From positions 343,572 to 407,571 of the forward strand of contig JAJOHG010000027.1 in the NCBI GenBank assembly GCA_021029095.1: a stretch of 64,000 nt of DNA, given 5' to 3'. A program made the translations under genes and the position numbers. Under the pieces are notes generated by a model. That model saw only the letters and a list, made by a program, of their open reading frames with translations, was not told where the DNA came from and made no database searches. The DNA is from Phellopilus nigrolimitatus. Taxonomy: Eukaryota; Basidiomycota; Agaricomycetes; Hymenochaetales; Hymenochaetaceae. Numbering within the stretch: the first letter of the stretch is position 1; every line of letters begins with the position of its first letter. Below are positions 12,960 through 25,000 of the stretch, piece after piece.

Positions 12960-13610
12960 TCAGTGACGAAGTAGACTAGGAAATAGAAAGGATCTATCCG
13001 TTGGAAAGGCGCACACTTCATTGCCTGCACCATGAGGACATATATCTGCGAATACATGTCCATGTCCTCCTTGCACCCGAGTCCAAGACATGCAACGACG
13101 GAAGTGACCGCACGGGGGCACAGTAGCGCGCGTAGAGTAGAGCAACGCGCCTCCCGTCAGATTCGGCGGCTGGGGCGGGTGCTGCTGGTGGAGAAATGCG
13201 TGTGCGGGAAGGGCGCGTGGTCCTACGTAGAACCTTTGCCAGCGCCCCGCCAAAAGGTCGACCGGTATGAAGAGGAAGAGATCGAGCGACGCGTCTTCGC
13301 TCTTAGTTTCTTTTGAGGGAGGGAGGAGCGCCTGCGAGCGCAAGATGCGCGAGCACGGAGCGGGAGGAGCTCCGAAAGCCTGGGTGCGTCAGACAGGGAG
13401 AGCACGACGGGCATGACCTCCCGCGCGTGCGATTGCGTCCACGGCACGTACAGTGCAGCCCGCAAATTTCCCAGCGCGATCCTCTCCGTTCTCTACTCTG
13501 CGGCGGGGAAGAAGAGCTCGAGGAAGCACGGTGCGCGCGTCGAGAGCGATGAGCGCCAGGATGGAGACGCGCGGGGTCTACTTTTCGCACAAATACATAC
13601 AATCCTCGTG
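12960..13610 (-). pseudogene. Truncated siderophore-type N-acyltransferase (AlcB/SidF-like) copy
   Basis: Remnant of the gene also found at 30050-31300, 36285-37640 and 47140-48400. Only the 5' half is recognisable: the N-terminal segment and the region around the Pro-rich linker, here degraded to PPQPPNLTGGALLYS where other copies have LRPPKPPGGALLYA. The GNAT-like part that should follow (HRWMNDERV and beyond) is missing. Frames switch several times. It lies between the 152-residue gene and the upstream module of the first CHAT gene. Confidence 0.6.
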
Positions 13611-15435
13611 GTTATGTAACAAGTTCTACACAGCGCCCAGAAAGTGTTGCATCCTGCTTTATATGGAAATATACCTATGGAAATTAACCAACATGTCGAG
13701 TTGAGTCGAATATGTCTGTACTCTCATTGTCTGTATGTACAGCAAAGGTTTCTACAGCTTTATGTGTCATTTCTGCATTTTGAATGGTCATTTTGCATGA
13801 GGTTGAACGGCGAGTATGTTGATTGGTTTCCGCAGGCGGATGGGAATTGAGTTCCATATAAGGCAGGGTACAACACTTTCTGGACCCACTGTAATTTACT
13901 TTTCTTACAGCTGGGCGCGTTGGCGAGCTTGTCATACATGTACTCACCACTCTCGGTGACAGCTTGCCTCATGTTTAAAAGTCGATCTCACATCTAGCCC
14001 TTGCGATGTGCGCTGCTTTCAGCTCCCGACAAATGTTATCCACACGCTCAAGCTCAAGGAAGCGAACAAATCTACTTGCGCCCGTCCGGGAACATTGGGA
14101 GATGCCTGCTAATCAGCCTTGACGCACGACGTATCCGACTATCATCAAGCCCGCATGCTTCGCCGGCCTTCCTTGTTACAAAGGCAGGCGGATCTTCTCG
14201 CTCCATTACAACATCCGTGGCCTTTATCGATGAGAAAGTGCAGATAAACATATGAGCTCACAAGGTCATTATCGATGACCAGGACTGCAAAGACTTGGTG
14301 TTGAAGTTCAATAAAGAGCACACAAAGCGAGGTTTTTCTTCTTCATTTGTTATTTGAGTTCGGTACGATGATTCTTGTTATTTTCGAAAGAAGTAGATTG
14401 AAGATACTGGCGAGCCGTAAACGATTGAAACGTACATACGGACTGTAGTGCACGAAGAAGCGTATGGCTTCTAACATGTGTATGATACACTATGGAGACT
14501 CGGATGGCCATATCAAATACACCGCGTCTCAGGCGAACACGATAAGGATGCATCCTTGATGAGGCGGTGAGTTCTTGTTCTTGTTCTTCCTGATGCTTTC
14601 GTGATGGCACCGGTCGAAGTCCCAAGGACGTTGACTATCGGCGGTGCAAGAAGGTTTTGCACCATTCTCAATGCGTTTGACTGGTAAACATCGCCGAACA
14701 ACTATTGACCTTGTTTATTTCCTTGTCAACAAGGATGCGTTTTGGTGACATGGTGTACTTTCGACAAAACAACATTACTTGCACTTCTGATACTTTCAAT
14801 GTTGTTCTTTCTTTCTTTGCCAGGTGGAAACCGTTGCCAGCAGTGGTAAGGGCGACAAAAGGAACAACAAGCACGCGACGAGTAAGAGCATCGAGTAACA
14901 ATCAGGATGCTACAAGGAAAGCCAGGCGCGTGAAAGTTGTACTGTGCTACCAGCCTCCGTTTTAGCTTTCGGCAACATTCAGCCTCTCGCCTTTCGAAGT
15001 CCGAAATTTGCGGAATCTAAAGTCAACGCCATATAGCTACGAACACGAAACGAGAACTGCTTTCACGCTTTTAACCCTTTCCCCCCTCTCATGTTAAGTG
15101 GTCTTTTCCGCGCGCGCATTATCTCAAATTCGACATAAGAGCAACATAAGAAAGTACAAGATCCCGGAAGGTGAGCGATATTGGGAATCGTCGAGAGCAC
15201 CATCGAACCGGGCATTGACCACTTTTCGAATGCTCATAGCACACGCACGCACTTACTCCGTCGCGCAACAATTCATCCGTAACTCTGCCGTCGTAAAACG
15301 GGCACAAACAGAACGATTCTCACCTTCAAACTTTGCGTGAGTATATCTTCAGGATACTACGTATCATGTTCGATCAACGTTCAGGATCATCCTCGCAGTT
15401 GCCGTGTTAAGGATTCAAAAGTTACTCGTACACGG
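13611..15435 (+). repeat. Upstream module of TPR-CHAT copy 1
   Basis: Region homologous to 20440-22054, 38090-39704 and 51100-52467, each lying directly before a TPR-CHAT start. It holds scattered coding-like blocks. One resembles PTIIKP...AGLPCYK in several copies, followed by a block like IDDQDCKDLV and a later block like HIKYTA. Frames and stops differ between copies, so it may be a decayed gene, a long 5' leader or both. It ends with a 62-nt intron (15337-15398) just before the CHAT start. Confidence 0.6.
15337..15398 (+). other. 5'-UTR intron of TPR-CHAT copy 1
   Basis: Donor GTGAGTATAT and acceptor CCTCGCAG, in the same place as in copies 2 and 4. It ends 37 bp before the conserved ATG. 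An open frame could be read through this intron from a GTG, but the donor consensus and its conservation argue against that start. Confidence 0.65.
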
Positions 15436-18400
15436 ATGGAGGATCTCGAAAAGTTCATTGCCCTTTATCGCGTTGCACTGGATCGGCTTCCTCCTGGACA
15501 CCCTGATCGCCCTCTATGGCTTAACAACCTTGCAGCAACCGTGAGCATCCGGTTTAAACAGACCGGTCGGACGGAGGATCTCGAGGAGTCCATTGCCCTC
15601 TATCGCAATGCGCTGGGGCTGCTTCCCCCTGGACGCCCTGCTTGGTCTATATCGTACAACCTTGCAGCAGCCGTGAGGGCTCGGTTTGAGAAGACAGGTC
15701 GGATAGAAGATCTCGAGGAGTCCATTATCCTCCATCGCGGCGCGCTGAAACTGCATCCTCCTGGACACCCTGATCACTCCTCATCGTTAAACAACCTTGC
15801 CGGAGCCTTGACCATTCGGTTTGAGCATACCGGCCGGATGGAAGATCTCGAGGAATCCATTGCCCTCAGCCGTGACGCGCTGGGACTGCGCCCTCCAAGA
15901 CACCCTGATCACTCCATATCGCTTAACAACCTTGCATCAGCCATGAGCATTCGGTTTGAGCACACCGGTCGGATGGAGGATCTCGAGGAAGCTATTCTCC
16001 TCCATCGCAAAGCGCTGGAACTGTGTCCTCCTGGATTCCCTGATCGCTCCTTATTGTTAAGCAATATCGCAAGCGGCATGAACACTCGGTTTACGCAGAC
16101 CGGTCGGATGGAGGATCTCGAGGAGTCCATTCTCCTTTATCGCAAAGCGCTGAAACACTCTGCTCCTGGATACCCTGGTCGCTCCTTATTGTTAGTCAGC
16201 CTCGCGAGTGCATTGAGCTCTCGGTTTGAACAGACCGGTCGGATGGAGGATCTCGAGGAATCCATTGCCCTCAATCGTGACGCGCTGGGACTGCGTCCTC
16301 CTGGACACCTTGATCGCCCCTCATCATTAACCAACCTCGCAAGTACCGTGAGCACTCGGTTTGCACAGACTGGTCGGATGGAGGATCTCGAGGAGTCCGT
16401 TGCCCTCAACCGCGTTGCATTGGAACTGCGTCCCCCTGGGCACCCTGGTCGCGCCTCATCGTTAAACAACCTCGCATGTGCCGTGAGGACCCGGTTTGAT
16501 CAAACCGGTCGGATGGAGGACCTCGAGGAGTCCATTGCCCTCAATCGTGACGCGCTGAGACTGCGTCCTCCTGGCCACCTTGATCGCCCCGCATCGTTCA
16601 ACAACCTCGCATGTGCCGTGAGGACTCGGTTTGAACAGACCGGTCAGATGGAGGATCTCGAGGAGTCGATTGCCCTCTATCGCAATATGCTGGAACTGCT
16701 TCCCCCTGGGCATCCTGCTTGGTCTATATCGTACAGCAACCTTGCAGCGGATGTATGCACTCGGTTTAGGCAGATCGGTTGGATGGAGGATCTCGAGGAG
16801 TGCATTGCCCTCAACCGCGTTGCTTTGGAACTGCGTCCTGCTGGACACCCTTTCCGCTTCGCATCTCTTAACAATCTTGCCGGTGCCTTGAACACTCGAT
16901 TTGAGCAGACCGGTCGGATGGAAGATCTCGAGGAATCCATTGCCCTCAATCGTGACGCGCTGGGACTGCATCCTCCTGGCCACCTTGATCGCCCCGCATC
17001 GTTCAACAACCTCGCATGTGCCGTGAGGACTCGGTTTGAACAAACTGGTCGGATGGAGGATCTCGAGCAGTCCATTACCTTCCATCGTGACGCACTAGAT
17101 TTGTATCCTTCTGGACACCCTGGTCGCTCCGGATTTTTGAGCAATCTTGCAGGAGCCATGCACACTCATTTTGAGAAGACAGGCCGCAAAGATGATCTTG
17201 AGGAGTCCCTTCGTTTGTATGAAGAAGGCGCTAATCACGTCTTCTCCAATACGCCAACGCGGCTCGGTGTAGCAGTGCGTTGGGCAGCTTTAGCGCGATC
17301 GCAGAGTCATACTTCCACCTTAAGAGCTTACCGACTTGCCCTGTCACTCCTCGAGAGCTCCCTCGTTATCAGTCCCACGGTGCAGTTGCAACATAAGATT
17401 CTTAGCGGTAAAAACGGATGTCCAACACTCGCTTCGGATGCGGCCTCATATGCTATAGAGGTCGGCGAAGTGGCTCAGGCTGTCGAGATGCTCGAGCAAG
17501 GAAGGGCCCTTATCTGGTCGCAGATGCGCGGCCTCAGAACGCCAATTGAACAGCTTAGGGAAGTCAATAAAGGCTTGGCAGACAGGTTCCTAACCACCAG
17601 CCGTGAGCTGGAATCACTTGCCACTTCATCCGAGTCGAAGCCAATTGCTTTGCTCGCACAGGATAGCGCGACAGGTGCATCGCAGAGACTCGTGGACGAA
17701 ATGTATGCTCGAAAGCGGCGTCTCGCGTCCCATTTGGAGGGCATCGTCGCAGAGATTCGCGCGTTGTCAGGCTTTGAAGACTTCCTACGAGCTCGACGAT
17801 TTAGCGTTCTTCAAGAGGCTGCTGTCGAAGGCCCCGTCATCATCATCAGCCACAGCAAATATCGCTCCGATGCTCTTATTGTTCTTCATGATCGCCCGCC
17901 TGTCAGCATCGAGCTGGATACAGACTTCGACTACGACGGCCCCTTGCTTGTGAGAGATCTTAAGTCTGCACTTCAGAAGGTCCAGACGGAGCCGAATGGA
18001 TGTGATGCGGATATCAGAGATGTGCTGGGATCTCTGTGGGACCGGGTGGTTTCCCGGGTGGTCGACAAGCTAGACGAGCTCGGGATTGAGAAACAGACTC
18101 GTATCTGGTGGTGTCCGACATCTTATTTATCTGCTCTACCTTTCCATGCGGCAGGGCCAATTCGTGTTGTGGATGGCATAAGACAGTATCTCTCAGATGA
18201 TTACGTCTCGTCGTACACCCCGACGCTCACAGCCTTGATCAAAGCTCGGGAGTCCAAGCCGGAGATCAGGAGGCACGACATCGGCCGGCCTCAACTGCTC
18301 GTTGTTGCTCTGCCTGATCAAACTATTCCCCTAGTGGAAAAAGAATATCGTGCCATACAGAAGGACAGAGATTTCGTTGAATGTCTTATTCGTGAGCAAG

Positions 18401-18879
18401 CTACCCGCGAGGCAGTTATTGACAATTTCCGCGACCGTCACTGGGTTCATTTTGCCTGCCACGGTCACTTGAATACCGGAGAACCCTTCCTTCATGCGTT
18501 CCAGCTTTACGGCGAAGATCGTCTCACTTTACTCGACATCATTCAATCCAATCTACCGAATGCTGAGTTCGCTTTTTTATCCGCCTGTCACAGTGCGGGA
18601 CAGGTTCTCGACATGGCATTCGGGGAAGTGCTTCATCTCGCTGCAGCCATGCAGTTCTGCGGCTTTCGAAGTGTAATCGGCACGATGTGGGCGATGGCTG
18701 ATGACGATGGGCCTTTCGTCGCCAAGGAATTTTACAGGCGTATGTTTGCGGAGGAGGATTCACCCGAGTTGGGATTCAAGAGGTCTGCGAGGGCTCTTCG
18801 TGAAACGATCCAGCGCTTGCGAAAGAGGAAGGGCATGACGATCGAGAGATGTGTGAATTTTATTCATATCGGAGCATGA
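15436..18879 (+). CDS. TPR-CHAT protein, copy 1 (putative caspase-fold protease)
   Basis: Single exon, 1147 residues. Residues 1-584 are 13 TPR-like units of 45 residues (one of 44). Each opens with M/T/I-EDLEESI, has an ALxLxPPGHP turn and ends NNLAxAVxTRFxxTGR. The units here are the most diverged among the four genes. A capping helix (DDLEESLRLYEEGANHVF) and a helical linker with MLEQGRALIWSQMRGLRTP follow. The CHAT domain (caspase HetF associated with TPRs, clan CD) occupies the last 330 or so residues. The putative catalytic pair is His1009 in HFACHGH and Cys1051 in SACHSAG, followed by the family element FRSVIGTMWAMADDDGPFVA. CHAT proteins are Cys proteases often released by a partner bound to the repeats. 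The ATG is chosen because it aligns with the starts of the other three copies. Confidence 0.88.
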   Translation: MEDLEKFIALYRVALDRLPPGHPDRPLWLNNLAATVSIRFKQTGRTEDLEESIALYRNALGLLPPGRPAWSISYNLAAAVRARFEKTGRIEDLEESIILHRGALKLHPPGHPDHSSSLNNLAGALTIRFEHTGRMEDLEESIALSRDALGLRPPRHPDHSISLNNLASAMSIRFEHTGRMEDLEEAILLHRKALELCPPGFPDRSLLLSNIASGMNTRFTQTGRMEDLEESILLYRKALKHSAPGYPGRSLLLVSLASALSSRFEQTGRMEDLEESIALNRDALGLRPPGHLDRPSSLTNLASTVSTRFAQTGRMEDLEESVALNRVALELRPPGHPGRASSLNNLACAVRTRFDQTGRMEDLEESIALNRDALRLRPPGHLDRPASFNNLACAVRTRFEQTGQMEDLEESIALYRNMLELLPPGHPAWSISYSNLAADVCTRFRQIGWMEDLEECIALNRVALELRPAGHPFRFASLNNLAGALNTRFEQTGRMEDLEESIALNRDALGLHPPGHLDRPASFNNLACAVRTRFEQTGRMEDLEQSITFHRDALDLYPSGHPGRSGFLSNLAGAMHTHFEKTGRKDDLEESLRLYEEGANHVFSNTPTRLGVAVRWAALARSQSHTSTLRAYRLALSLLESSLVISPTVQLQHKILSGKNGCPTLASDAASYAIEVGEVAQAVEMLEQGRALIWSQMRGLRTPIEQLREVNKGLADRFLTTSRELESLATSSESKPIALLAQDSATGASQRLVDEMYARKRRLASHLEGIVAEIRALSGFEDFLRARRFSVLQEAAVEGPVIIISHSKYRSDALIVLHDRPPVSIELDTDFDYDGPLLVRDLKSALQKVQTEPNGCDADIRDVLGSLWDRVVSRVVDKLDELGIEKQTRIWWCPTSYLSALPFHAAGPIRVVDGIRQYLSDDYVSSYTPTLTALIKARESKPEIRRHDIGRPQLLVVALPDQTIPLVEKEYRAIQKDRDFVECLIREQATREAVIDNFRDRHWVHFACHGHLNTGEPFLHAFQLYGEDRLTLLDIIQSNLPNAEFAFLSACHSAGQVLDMAFGEVLHLAAAMQFCGFRSVIGTMWAMADDDGPFVAKEFYRRMFAEEDSPELGFKRSARALRETIQRLRKRKGMTIERCVNFIHIGA

Positions 18880-19277
18880 TGAACAAGAGAACAGTTCAGT
18901 TTCCGCCCTTTTTAAAATGCGAATATTTCTGACGAGATTTCCATACAGCTGCACGTAGTTGTCTCCTGTTATTTTGCTGTGCCTGCAAGTACTCTAGTTC
19001 TCTGTACAGTTTTCAACATGTATATTCTACTCATCTGCAGGTCAGACTGCACCGAGATTCGATCGGTTACTATGTTATTCATTGCTCTTGTAATTGACTT
19101 TTTTCATAATTATGTACCTAGTGCCACTGTTGACATTTTGAAAGGTCGCTCGAGTACATAAATATCTCATCGTCGGCTTTGCGTACGACTTGACGAAGCG
19201 AAACGCGAGCCAGAAGATTCAATTATAAAGTAGGACTGCAGATCAACGATACTAAGGGAAAATACAGAAACAATGTA
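18880..19277. other. 3' flank of TPR-CHAT copy 1
   Basis: Non-coding. The first 250 bp are homologous to the 3' flanks of copies 2, 3 and 4 (for example AAGTACTCTAGTTCTCTG), so the duplicated unit runs past the stop codon. Confidence 0.5.
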
Positions 19278-19280
19278 ATA

Positions 19281-19545
19281 CACACGGATGTAGAAAATCG
19301 TGGTGATCGACATTTACTTCCAAATCAGGAAGTAGATTCACATCACCGTGGATAACCGTTGAAACCCTACACATCCTACCTTCAATGCCTGGAACTCGAC
19401 CTGATTCACACAAAAAAGTGTCCCGTTGACAGTATACATTCTTCTCCGGGCTGCCTCAAAGAAAATGTAAGGCAAAACAGGTCTAGGGGTATTTTTCCTT
19501 TTTTGGATGTCCATGTCGATCACCACGACTTTCTACATCCGTGTG
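19281..19545 (+). mobile_element. 265-bp MITE, left copy of the inverted pair
   Basis: Begins CACACGGATGTAGAAAATCG and ends with the inverted form (CGACTTTCTACATCCGTGTG), with TA on both sides (19279-19280 and 19546-19547). TA flanks and inverted ends suggest a Tc1/mariner-type non-autonomous element. No transposase frame is present. Confidence 0.7.
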
Positions 19546-19547
19546 TA

Positions 19548-19812
19548 CACACGGATGTAGAAAGTCGTGGTGATCGACATGGACATCCAAAAAAGGAAAA
19601 ATACCCCTAGACCTGTTTTGCCTTACATTTTCTTTGAGGCAGCCCGGAGAAGAATGTATACTGTCAACGGGACACTTTTTTGTGTGAATCAGGTCGAGTT
19701 CCAGGCATTGAAGGTAGGATGTGTAGGGTTTCAACGGTTATCCACGGTGATGTGAATCTACTTCCTGATTTGGAAGTAAATGTCGATCACCACGATTTTC
19801 TACATCCGTGTG
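19548..19812 (-). mobile_element. 265-bp MITE, right copy of the inverted pair
   Basis: Exact reverse complement of the left copy, with which it shares the central TA. The outer TA is at 19813-19814. A related but diverged element lies at 27599-27866. Confidence 0.7.
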
Positions 19813-20261
19813 TATCTAAACACTCACCTTTGTGTCTATTCTGGTCGCAACCGTCTGAGAACCTGTTAAATAAAAGAGATAATTATGCAAAAAGTGGTTT
19901 GTGCCGATCCCACCTTCTTTCCGCGTACTTAACCGCGCTTGACGTCTTCCAGTTTGTTATAAATGGCGTCGCCGGTCCAACGATGATATGCTGATCACCT
20001 GATCACGAAGAGCCTCGTGCATGGCAGGCCAGCGCTCTCTACTCTTGCGAAGGGGCTACATTTATCGAACATTTGAGGATAATGGTCTGGAACTACAGTA
20101 TTCAAATATATTCTACTCTACTTTCTCTTTTTTACTTACCAGAGGATCCTCCTGCTGAATCGTTTCTCGAAGCTAGGCTACTGTAAATTTCAAACCCGGA
20201 CGCGGGGATACTCACTCGGTAAGGGCCAGTACCAACGGCCGTCGGTCGATCGTACCATAAA

Positions 20262-20286
20262 CGACCACCACGACCACCACGACCAT
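20262..20286. repeat. (CCACGA)n short tandem repeat
   Basis: Short run of CCACGA units, longer in the duplicate block at 37916-37947. A length difference between otherwise matching blocks is usual for a microsatellite. Confidence 0.7.
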
Positions 20287-20439
20287 ATTGTGCCTAAAAT
20301 TCTGACTGGAGTAATTTGACGATGTGCTCGGTATCGGAATTGTCGAACAGGCGAAAGAGGGTACTAGCGGCGAAGTGAATGTGATAGGCGTCCAGCACAA
20401 TCAGCGCATACATAGACACTCAGCTATTTTGCATGGCGA

Positions 20440-22054
20440 GACGGCGACGCCCGAACAGACAGCATGTTGAAGGCGAACGTGACTCGAAACTCCACGATCG
20501 TAAGCACAACGTACTTTTCTTACGACGGGGCGCGTTGACGAGCCTTTCATACTCGTATACACCATTCAGGCGAGACAATGACAACCTCTATACCATATTT
20601 CTAACTCATTTTCAACCCTTGCGACATCTGCGCTAATGCCAATTCCCGACAAATGCTCAAGCTCAAGAACGCATCAAGACGCGAACCTTCTCGTGTCCGC
20701 AAGTATCGCGAACATCGGGAAGCACTTAGACGCGGGGACGCCTCCGACCATCATCAAACCCGAATACATCGCCGGCCTTCCTCATTGCAAAAACGGATAC
20801 CCTCGCTTCCTTACAACATCCCTATCAGCGAGAACGTCTATTTCCCAAGTACGTATCAACATCTGAGCTCACAGGATGTCGAGGGCATCGTTATCGATGA
20901 TCAGGAGTGAAGTTCATTAGTGAGCATCGAAAGCAAGTCATCTCTAGTTTTGTTTTGAGTTCGATACGATGATTCTGGTTACTCTTGGAAGGAGTGGAAT
21001 GAGATACCGGTGAGCCGTAAAAGGTTGAGATGCACATACAGCATGAATCGATACACGGACTGCAGTGCACGAAGAAGCGTACGGCTTCTATGAGATGTGA
21101 TACTCCAGAGTCTCGAATGGCCATATCAAATACACCGCGCCTCCGGCAAACACAACAAGGATGCGTCCTTGGTGAGGCGGTGAGTTCTTGTTCTTTTTTC
21201 CTCGTGATGATTTCGTGATGGCACCAGTTGTAGTCCCAAGGATGTTCACTATCGGCGGTGCAAGACAGTCTAAAGACCTTTGACTTGTAAACGTCGCCGA
21301 ATGATTGCTAATCTTGTTTCTTTATTTGCCAGGTGTTGCCCATCGGGGAGGGCGGCAGAGGAAACGACGAAGGCACGACGGGCATGGGCAGATGATACAA
21401 GTAAAGCCAGGTACGTGCTTGTTTACAACGTGCTGTCCACCTTCGCAATAAAGGCTGAGGACAGTAAAGCCTCGTTGTTTGATATACGGACATGTATCTG
21501 GGTTTTAGATTTCGGCAACATTCGGCCTCGCTTTTCAAATGGTTCGAAGTTTGCGGAAGTTGAAGTCAACACGCTATAAATCCGGGGACACCATGGGAGC
21601 GTTGCTTTCACGCTCACGCTCGACCCTTTCCTCCTGTCGATGTCAAGTGGTCTCCGCAATTCGAGAACTATCTAAAATTCGACAAAACTCGATTAAAAAA
21701 CAACGTAGGAAAGTACAAGGTGAGCGATATCAAGCATCGTCAATAGCACCTTGAACTGCGCTGAATACTTCCTCTGATGCTCATAGCCTACGGACGCACT
21801 TGCAGCCTCGCGTAACATTTTATTTGAGACTATCATAACAAAACAGACCGAGGTGGGATCTACCCTAACCGACAATGGATTGCTCTGATCCTTCTTGTGA
21901 CTTGCTGTACAGAGCGCACGAATTTTCAGTGTAGGCAACCATATCCTTCAAAACCGGCGTGAGTATATTTCTAGGATATTGAGTGCCATAATCGACCAAT
22001 GTTCGTGTTCATCCTCGCAGTTGCCGTGAAAGGATTCTCAAGTAACCCGCACGC
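20440..22054 (+). repeat. Upstream module of TPR-CHAT copy 2
   Basis: Homologue of the modules before copies 1, 3 and 4, closest to that of copy 3. Coding-like traces: TPPTIIKPEYIAGLPHCKNG near 20740, and later MAISNTPRLRQTQQG on the plus strand, with the minus strand also partly open. Frames shift between copies. It ends with a 62-nt intron (21959-22020). Confidence 0.6.
21959..22020 (+). other. 5'-UTR intron of TPR-CHAT copy 2
   Basis: Donor GTGAGTATAT and acceptor CATCCTCGCAG, 34 bp before the ATG. Same position and length as in copy 1. Confidence 0.65.
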
Positions 22055-25000
22055 ATGGAATTTCTCGGGCAGCTCATTGCCCATTGTCGTGATGTGCTAA
22101 TTCGTTGTCTGCGCGGATTCCTATATCGTCTCGCACCTCCGGGTGCCATTGCAGCGGCTTTGTTCACTCGGTTTGAGCAAACCGGTCGTATGGATGATCT
22201 CCAGGTGTCTATTTCACTCTTCCGTGACGCACTAGAAATCCATTCTCCTGGACATCCCGATCACTCCTCATCAATGAACAATCTTGCAGTAGCCGTGAGC
22301 ACTCGGTTTGAGCAAACCGGTCGGATGGAGGATCTCGAGGAGGCCATTGTCCTCCATCGCGACGCACTAGAACTGCATCCTCCTGGACACACTCTTCGCT
22401 CCGGATCTCTTAACAACCTCGCGAATGCCGTGCAGACTCGCTTCAAGCATACCGGTCGGATGGAGGATCTCGAGGAGGCCATTGTCCTCCATCGCGACGC
22501 ACTAGAACTGCATCGTCCTGGACACACTCATCGCTCCTCATCGCTAAATAATCTTGCAGTAGCTGTGCGAACTCGCTTCGAGCAGACCGGTCGGATGGAG
22601 GATCTCGAGGAAGCCATTGTCCTCCATCGCGACGCACTAGAACTGCATCCTCCTGGACACCCACGTCGCTCCACATCGTTCAACAACCTCGCGAATGCCG
22701 TGCAGACTCGCTTCGAGCGGACCGGTCGGATGGAGGATCTCGAGGAGGCCATTGTCCTCCATCGCGACGCACTAGAACTGCGTCCTCCTGGACACACTCT
22801 TCGCTCCTCATCGTTCAACAACCTCGCGAATGCCGTGCAGACTCGCTTCGAGCGGACCGGTCGGATGGAGGATCTCGAGGAAGCCATTGTCCTCCATCGC
22901 GACGCGCTAGAACTGCATCCTCCTGGACACACTGATCGCTCCTCATCGTTTAACAACCTCGCGAATGCCGTGCAGACTCGCTTCGAGCGGACCGGTCGGA
23001 TGGAGGATCTCGAGGAGGCCATTGTCCTCCATCGCGACGCGCTAGAACTGCGTCCTCCTGGACACCCTGATCGCTCCTCATCGTTCAACAACCTCGCGAA
23101 TGCCGTGCAGACTCGCTTCGAGCGGACCGGTCGGATGGAGGATCTCGAGGAGGCCATTGTCCTCCATCGCGACGCGCTAGAACTGCGTCCTCCTGGACAC
23201 ACTCTTCGCTCCTCATCGTTCAACAACCTCGCGAATGCCGTGCAGACTCGCTTCAAGCATACCGGTCGGATGGAGGATCTCGAGGAAGCCATTGTCCTCC
23301 ATCGCGACGCGCTAGAACTGCGTCCTCCTGGACACACTCTTCGCTCCTCATCGTTCAACAACCTCGCGAATGCCGTGCAGACTCGCTTCGAGCGGACCGG
23401 TCGGATGGAGGATCTCGAGGAAGCCATTGTCCTCCATCGCGACGCGCTAGAACTGCATCCTCCTGGACACACTGATCGCTCCTCATCGTTTAACAACCTC
23501 GCGAATGCCGTGCAGACTCGCTTCGAGCGGACCGGTCGGATGGAGGATCTCGAGGAGGCCATTGTCCTCCATCGCGACGCGCTAGAACTGCATCCTCCTG
23601 GACATTCTCATCGCTCCGCATCGATTAACAATCTCGCGAATGCCGTGCAGACTCGCTTCAAGCAGACCAGTCGGATGGAGGATCTCGAGGAGGCCATTGT
23701 CCTCCATCGCGACGCGCTAGAACTTCGTCCTCCTGGACATCCTGATCGCTCCTCGTCGCTAAACAATCTTGCAGGAGCCGTGCGAACTCGCTTCAAGCAT
23801 ACCGGTCGGATGGAGGATCTCGAGGAGTCGCTCCGTATTTATGAAGAAGGTGCTGAACATGTCTTCTCCAATACGCTAACGCGGCTCGAAGTAGCAGTGC
23901 GATGGGCAGTTTTAGCACGATCACAGCGTCATGTTCCCACCCTAAAAGCTTACCGTGTCGCTCTGTCACTCCTCGAGAAATTCCTCGTCATTACTCCCAC
24001 CGTGCAGATGCAGCATAAGATTCTTCTTGGTAAAAACGGATATCCAACTCTCGCTTCGGATGCGGCCTCATATGCTATAGAGATCGGTGAAGTGGCCCAG
24101 GCTGTCGAGATGCTCGAGCAAGGCAGGGCCCTTATCTGGTCTCAGTTACGCGGTTTCAGAACGCCAATTGAACAGCTTAGGGAAGTCAATAAAGGCTTGG
24201 CAGACAAGTTTTTAACTACCAGCCGTGAACTGGAATCGCTTGCCACTTCATCCGAGTCGAAGCCAACTACTTTGGACGCACGGCATAGCGCGACAGGTGC
24301 ATCGCAGAAACTCGTGGACGAAATGTATGCTCGAAAGCGGCGTCTTGCATCGCAATTGGAGGACATCATCACAGAGATTCGCGCGACGTCAGGATTTGAA
24401 GACTTCCTACGAGCTCGACGATTTAGCGTTCTTCGAGAGGCTGCTGTCGAGGGCCCCGTCATCATCGTCAGCCACAGCGAATATCGTTCCGATGCTCTTA
24501 TTATTCTTCATGATCGCCCGCCTGTCAGCATCGAACTGGATACAGACTTCGACCACGACGGCCCCTCGCTTGTGGTAGAGCTCAAGACTGCACTCCAAAA
24601 GGCTCAGACGGAGCCGAAAGCATGTGATGCGGGTATTGAAGGTGTGCTGGAATCCCTGTGGAACCGGGTGGTTTCCCGGGTGGTCGACAAGCTGGACGTG
24701 CTCGGGATTAAGAAACAGACTCGTATCTGGTGGTGTCCGACATCTTATCTATCTGCTCTACCTTTCCATGCGGCAGGGCCAATTCCCGTTGTGGATCGCA
24801 GAAGAAAGTATCTTTTAGACGATTACATTTCGTCGTACACCCCGACACTTACAGCCTTGATCAATGCTCGGTCCGAGCCTGAGATCAGAAGACACGAAAT
24901 TAAACGACCGCAACTCCTCGTTGTTGCTCTGCCTGATGAAACTATCCCCAAAGTAGAAAAAGAATATCGTGCCATACAGGAAAGCAGAGATTTTGTCAAA

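Larger units (their letters stand above)
19278..19815. repeat. Perfect 538-bp palindrome made of two inverted MITEs
   Basis: The two 269-bp arms are reverse complements by inspection, centred between 19546 and 19547 (GTGTGTACACAC). Identical 62- and 83-residue open frames on both strands are a by-product. Each arm is itself an element with terminal inverted repeats. Confidence 0.9.

Noticed and set aside
15337..15435. Upstream extension of TPR-CHAT copy 1 from a GTG.
   Set aside because: The GTG is the donor of a conserved leader intron, and the other three copies start at the aligned ATG.
19338..19755. Identical small open frames on both strands as a gene pair.
   Set aside because: They arise from the perfect palindrome of two MITEs.
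22528..23562. Antisense open frame of 344 codons across the repeats of TPR-CHAT copy 2 (a same-sized one lies at 39983-41017).
   Set aside because: The repeat unit is 135 bp, a multiple of three, and its antisense frame happens to lack stops. The product is a meaningless Ser/Arg repeat, while the sense frame has domains and conserved motifs.
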